In this document: positions 7,534 to 10,000 of the stretch, in pieces
Layout of the letters: each line of letters opens with the position of its first letter
Position numbering within the stretch: position 1 is the first letter of the stretch
Assembly: GCF_020217025.1 (NCBI RefSeq)
Contig: NZ_JAIWOF010000165.1
Location: 1 to 10,000, forward strand
DNA from: Flavobacterium sp.
GTDB taxonomy: Bacteria > Bacteroidota > Bacteroidia > Flavobacteriales > Flavobacteriaceae
Length of the DNA stretch: 10,000 bases
Reading direction: 5' to 3'
Translations under genes and position numbers: made by a program
The notes under the pieces: generated by a model
The model's database searches: none
Seen by the model: only the letters and a program-made list of their open reading frames with translations
What the model was told of the DNA's origin: nothing

Positions 7534-8895
7534 TTAAAATTGAATTACTTTGTAAACTTTATTTTTGCGTAAATAGGTTTGAATAATCGTTTTTGTATCA
7601 CGATTATGTTGCATTGGAATGATAATATTTTTAAGAATATCAATATTGGTAATTTGATAATTTAATTCATAAAAACAATACCCTTTATAAATTCCGTTTT
7701 CAATTAAAATTGCACTTCTTTCATCAAAAGTTCTTCCACGATCGATAATCACCATGTTGTTGTTTTCAAAAGTGTTCTCTTCGATGAATTCTAACACGCG
7801 TTCGTTATAACTTTCTGGATTTTCTTCTCCCAAACAAGCACCATTGCATTCTTTAATTTTGTATTGAAAACATCCGTTTTGGGTTTCATACAAGCCATTG
7901 ATTTTCTGACACAAATTGTGTTTTTCTGTTATCTTGAACAACGCATTTTTACCTTCTTGTAACGAGGTAAACGAAGTGATTTCTTTCTTTCTACCATCCG
8001 CTTTTTCAATGCTTAAAGCAATGTAACCTTGTTCATTTTTATGTTGATATAAGGCATATTGGAAAATACTTTTGCGTTGGGCTCTGTTATAAATCGGTTT
8101 GTTGATTTTTATTTCTTCACTTTCTTTTAAAAGAGCTATTAATTCGCTTCCTGTTTCTTCAAAAGTTACCGCATAAACATCGCGTTGGATTTTTTTACTT
8201 TTGCTTGATGTTCCTGTGAAATGTTGGTTAACACGTTTCTTGATGTTTTTACTTTTCCCAATGTAAATCAAATCGCCTTTTTCGTTGTGAATGTAGTAAA
8301 TACCTGTTTTTGAAGGTAAATTTTCTACGATATCCAATAGTTTTGGCGAAATTCCCGATTTGATTTCGGTTTTAATGAAACTTTTTACGATTTCTTTCTC
8401 GATGTCCTTTACCAATAACATTTTGAATAATTTCACCGTAGCTAAAGCATCACCACTTGCACGATGTCTGTCTGCCATTGGAATTCCAAGCGAACGCACC
8501 AATTTCCCTAAACTATACGATTCTTGACCTGGAATTAATTTTTTAGCTAATTCAACGGTACAAAGTGTTTGTTTTTTGAAATCGTAACCTAAACGTCTAA
8601 ACTCGGTTTTTAATATACGATAATCGAAAGAAGCATTGTGCGCTACAATAATGCAACCTTCCGTAATTTCGATAATTCTTTTGGCGACTTCGTAGAATTT
8701 TGGAGCACTTCTGAGCATAGCGTTATTAATCCCCGTTAACTTCACAACAAAAGGTTGGATCGGTTTTTCGGGATTTACAAGGCTAATGAATTGATCGATT
8801 ACCTCATGTCCATCAAATTTATAAATGGCGATTTCGGTAATTCCTTCTTCGTTGAATTGGCCTCCAGTGGTTTCTATGTCGATTATGCAGTAAAT
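7534..8895 (-). CDS. DEDDh exonuclease fused to UvrC-like GIY-YIG region (probable ATT start)
   Basis: Taken from an ATT codon at 8893-8895, the protein has 453 residues. The DnaQ-like exonuclease (about 1-170) has ExoI D6-x-E8 (DIETTG), ExoII D91 (VAHNASFDYRIL) and ExoIII H144/D149 (HRASGD), all needed for two-metal 3'-5' exonuclease activity. A GIY-YIG nuclease domain follows: GIY at 198-200, YIG at 211-213, R221 and probable catalytic E258. Four cysteines C329, C342, C350 and C354 then mimic the UvrC cysteine motif. UvrC's UvrB-binding, RNase H-like and HhH parts are absent. The frame is open up to a stop at 8899-8901, with no ATG, GTG or TTG upstream of the DIE motif. A gene caller would start at GTG 8743-8745 and lose the motif. 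A role in DNA repair or processing is inferred. A lost start codon or sequencing error is the alternative. Confidence 0.85.
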   Translation of the reverse strand: MYCIIDIETTGGQFNEEGITEIAIYKFDGHEVIDQFISLVNPEKPIQPFVVKLTGINNAMLRSAPKFYEVAKRIIEITEGCIIVAHNASFDYRILKTEFRRLGYDFKKQTLCTVELAKKLIPGQESYSLGKLVRSLGIPMADRHRASGDALATVKLFKMLLVKDIEKEIVKSFIKTEIKSGISPKLLDIVENLPSKTGIYYIHNEKGDLIYIGKSKNIKKRVNQHFTGTSSKSKKIQRDVYAVTFEETGSELIALLKESEEIKINKPIYNRAQRKSIFQYALYQHKNEQGYIALSIEKADGRKKEITSFTSLQEGKNALFKITEKHNLCQKINGLYETQNGCFQYKIKECNGACLGEENPESYNERVLEFIEENTFENNNMVIIDRGRTFDERSAILIENGIYKGYCFYELNYQITNIDILKNIIIPMQHNRDTKTIIQTYLRKNKVYKVIQF

Positions 8896-8896
8896 A

Positions 8897-8936
8897 GTTT
8901 AAAAGTTTAAAAGGTTATAAGTTTAAAAGAGTTTAG
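8897..8936. repeat. Degenerate tandem 8-bp repeat (GTTTAAAA unit)
   Basis: Exact GTTTAAAA units lie at 8897-8904, 8905-8912 and 8921-8928. A degenerate unit GGTTATAA (8913-8920) keeps the 8-bp register, and GAGTTTAG (8929-8936) trails off. The array fills most of the gap between yggS and the exonuclease gene and touches the latter's first codons. It contains no terminator-like hairpin. The unit contains the palindrome TTTAAA. Confidence 0.85.
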
Positions 8937-8955
8937 TTTATTTTTTTATTCTCGA

Positions 8956-9612
8956 TTATCTGCTTCCAAAGATACTACTTCCAATTCGAACCATCGTACT
9001 TCCGCATGAAATTGCTAATTGATAATCGCCCGACATGCCCATGGAAAGAATTGTGAATTGTGAATTGTGAATTGTGAATTTGTCAAAAATCGTTTTTAGA
9101 TGTTTGAATTCTTTCTCGATTTGGTTTTGGTTTTCTGTGAAGGTTGCCATTCCCATTAAACCTACAATTCGGATGTTTTTATAGTTTTCCTTGTCATTCT
9201 GAACTTGTTTAAGAATCTCGTCTAATTCTTGTTTGTCTAGTCCAAATTTACTTTCTTCTTCCGCAATGTAAACCTGCAACAAGCAATCAATCACACGATT
9301 GTTCTTAGCCGCTTGTTTGTTGATTTCTTGCAATAATTTCAAACTGTCCACACCATGAATCAAACTCACATAAGGCGCCATGTATTTGACTTTATTCGTT
9401 TGCACGTGACCAATCATGTGCCATTCAATGTCTTTTGGCATGACTTCCCATTTGTCGGTCATTTCTTGGATTTTGTTTTCTCCAAAAATACGTTGCCCAG
9501 CATCATACGCTTCCATTAAATCCGCCACAGGTTTGGTTTTTGAAACCGCAACTAAGGTAACGTGAGCTGGAAGTTCCGATTTTATGTTATTCAGGTTTTT
9601 TGAGATTGACAT
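8956..9612 (-). CDS. yggS: Pyridoxal phosphate homeostasis protein (YggS/PLPBP/PipY)
   Basis: The 218-residue single-domain TIM-barrel protein binds PLP without known catalysis and helps keep PLP and amino-acid pools balanced. K25 in VAVSKTKP is the PLP Schiff-base lysine. Other family signatures are FGENKIQE (43-50), WHMIGHVQTNK (64-74), LQVYIAEEESKFGLD (112-126), LMGMATF (152-158), LSMGMSGDYQLAI (189-201) and GSTMVRIGSSIFG (204-216), whose Ser/Gly/Arg residues hold the PLP phosphate. The core is intact, so it should work. Two surface stretches are encoded by repetitive DNA: about 134-141 (LKQVQNDK) and about 179-188 (FTIHNSQFTI). The ATG overlaps the stop of the preceding gene (TAATG), so translational coupling is likely. 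It precedes the exonuclease gene by a 60-nt repeat-filled gap. Confidence 0.95.
   Translation of the reverse strand: MSISKNLNNIKSELPAHVTLVAVSKTKPVADLMEAYDAGQRIFGENKIQEMTDKWEVMPKDIEWHMIGHVQTNKVKYMAPYVSLIHGVDSLKLLQEINKQAAKNNRVIDCLLQVYIAEEESKFGLDKQELDEILKQVQNDKENYKNIRIVGLMGMATFTENQNQIEKEFKHLKTIFDKFTIHNSQFTILSMGMSGDYQLAISCGSTMVRIGSSIFGSR
9048..9080. repeat. Heptanucleotide microsatellite inside yggS
   Basis: The unit GAATTGT (minus strand ACAATTC) occurs four times in a row at 9048-9075, followed by a partial unit GAATT to 9080. It lies in the yggS coding region and encodes residues about 179-188 (FTIHNSQFTI). Seven is not a multiple of three, so a one-unit change would shift the frame before the conserved C-terminal PLP-phosphate motifs. 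The unit contains no stop in any frame of the coding strand. Confidence 0.95.
9191..9220. repeat. Probable interspersed intergenic-type repeat captured in yggS
   Basis: The stretch at 9191-9220 contains ATTCTGAACTTGTTTAAGAA, an imperfect hairpin-forming sequence (ATTCTGAA against TTAAGAAT). From memory it resembles a short repeat common between genes in Flavobacterium and relatives. Here it is read in frame in yggS and encodes LKQVQNDK. Its repeat nature cannot be proved from a single copy in this window. Confidence 0.55.
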
Positions 9613-10000
9613 TATTCAGTCTTTTTATTGTTTAGATAATCAATTAATAAAGAATTTAGTTTGTTTCTAAGTTTTATTGAAAATGGATTTTCAATTTCTT
9701 TGAAAGAATGAATTTTATTTTCATTCAAATTAGTTTCAAATCTTTCTTCAATTTTAGTTTTTATATCCGTTTTTACAATGTAAATATTTATTAAGATTGG
9801 GTTATCATTAGAAAAATAGAATTCGAAGAAATAATTTAATTTCGTCTCTTTATCACTAGAATTTTCTTCATATGTTGAATAAACTAATTTATCATTAGAA
9901 AAAATCTCTGTACTATTGAAACCTCCAATTGTTTTTTTGTTTTTTTTTATAACTCCACTCGATTGAATTTTGTTTTTTGAAGTTTTAGCAATACTGTCAA
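9612..10000 (-). CDS. Unrecognised protein, C-terminal 128 residues
   Basis: On the minus strand one frame stays open from the right edge to a TAA at 9612-9614, while the other two minus frames are broken by stops, at least near 9625-9646. The visible 128 residues are rich in Asn, Lys, Ser, Ile and Phe, with alternating hydrophobic segments such as LNYFFEFYFSNDNPILINIY and a helical, charged end (NKLNSLLIDYLNNKKTE). No family motif, signal peptide or membrane helix is visible in the part present. The stop overlaps the yggS ATG by one base (TAATG), which argues that it is a genuine gene in the same operon. I do not recognise it; the start and N-terminal domain lie outside the window. Confidence 0.72.
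   Translation of the reverse strand, partial: DSIAKTSKNKIQSSGVIKKNKKTIGGFNSTEIFSNDKLVYSTYEENSSDKETKLNYFFEFYFSNDNPILINIYIVKTDIKTKIEERFETNLNENKIHSFKEIENPFSIKLRNKLNSLLIDYLNNKKTE

Noticed and set aside
8743..8745. GTG start for the exonuclease gene
   Set aside because: It lies in the middle of the conserved PFVVKLTGIN segment and would remove the ExoI DIE motif, while clear homologous coding sequence continues upstream to 8895.
8967..8974. Minus-strand TATCTTTG as a promoter for the exonuclease gene
   Set aside because: It matches the -7 consensus but is made by the conserved yggS codons for Ile-Phe-Gly, and no -33 TTG lies at the expected distance.
9048..9080. Possible CRISPR array
   Set aside because: The units are 7 bp, directly abutting, with no spacers and no cas genes; it is a microsatellite.

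Overview
The window looks like chromosomal DNA of a Flavobacterium-like member of the Bacteroidota. It is visibly AT-rich, and it carries a Type IX secretion (Por) C-terminal sorting domain, TAnnTTTG-type -7 promoter elements, no obvious Shine-Dalgarno sequences, and an RprX/RprY-like two-component pair. No plasmid, phage, insertion sequence, CRISPR or tRNA/rRNA feature was found.

Plus strand, 1-5000. The window opens inside a large secreted protein (fibronectin type III, then a beta-rich adhesin-like domain, then the T9SS type A sorting signal), closed by a strong intrinsic terminator. Next comes a promoter-like element and a tight pair: a membrane-anchored family 2 glycosyltransferase and coaE (last step of CoA synthesis, 3-nt gap). 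After a 71-nt spacer with an inverted repeat and -7-like element, a sensor histidine kinase and an OmpR/RprY-type response regulator form a two-gene unit. A hairpin with A and T tracts on either side at 4996-5029 serves as a bidirectional terminator for the convergent operons.

Minus strand, 10000-5028. Read in transcription order: the 3' end of an unrecognised gene (not closed in this window), yggS/PLPBP (TAATG overlap), a DEDDh exonuclease fused to a UvrC-like GIY-YIG region, a six-TM voltage-gated-type potassium channel with a C-terminal zinc ribbon, miaA, and an acyl-ACP thioesterase. Apart from the 60-nt repeat-filled gap after yggS, junctions are 1-18 nt, which suggests one operon of mixed housekeeping functions.

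Most genes are ordinary for this clade. The unusual part is 8893-9220. Three different short-repeat families lie within about 330 bp, two of them inside the yggS reading frame. The third abuts the start of the exonuclease gene, which has no ATG/GTG/TTG upstream of its catalytic DIE motif; the best start is an ATT codon at 8893-8895. I did not find a convincing new multi-gene system.
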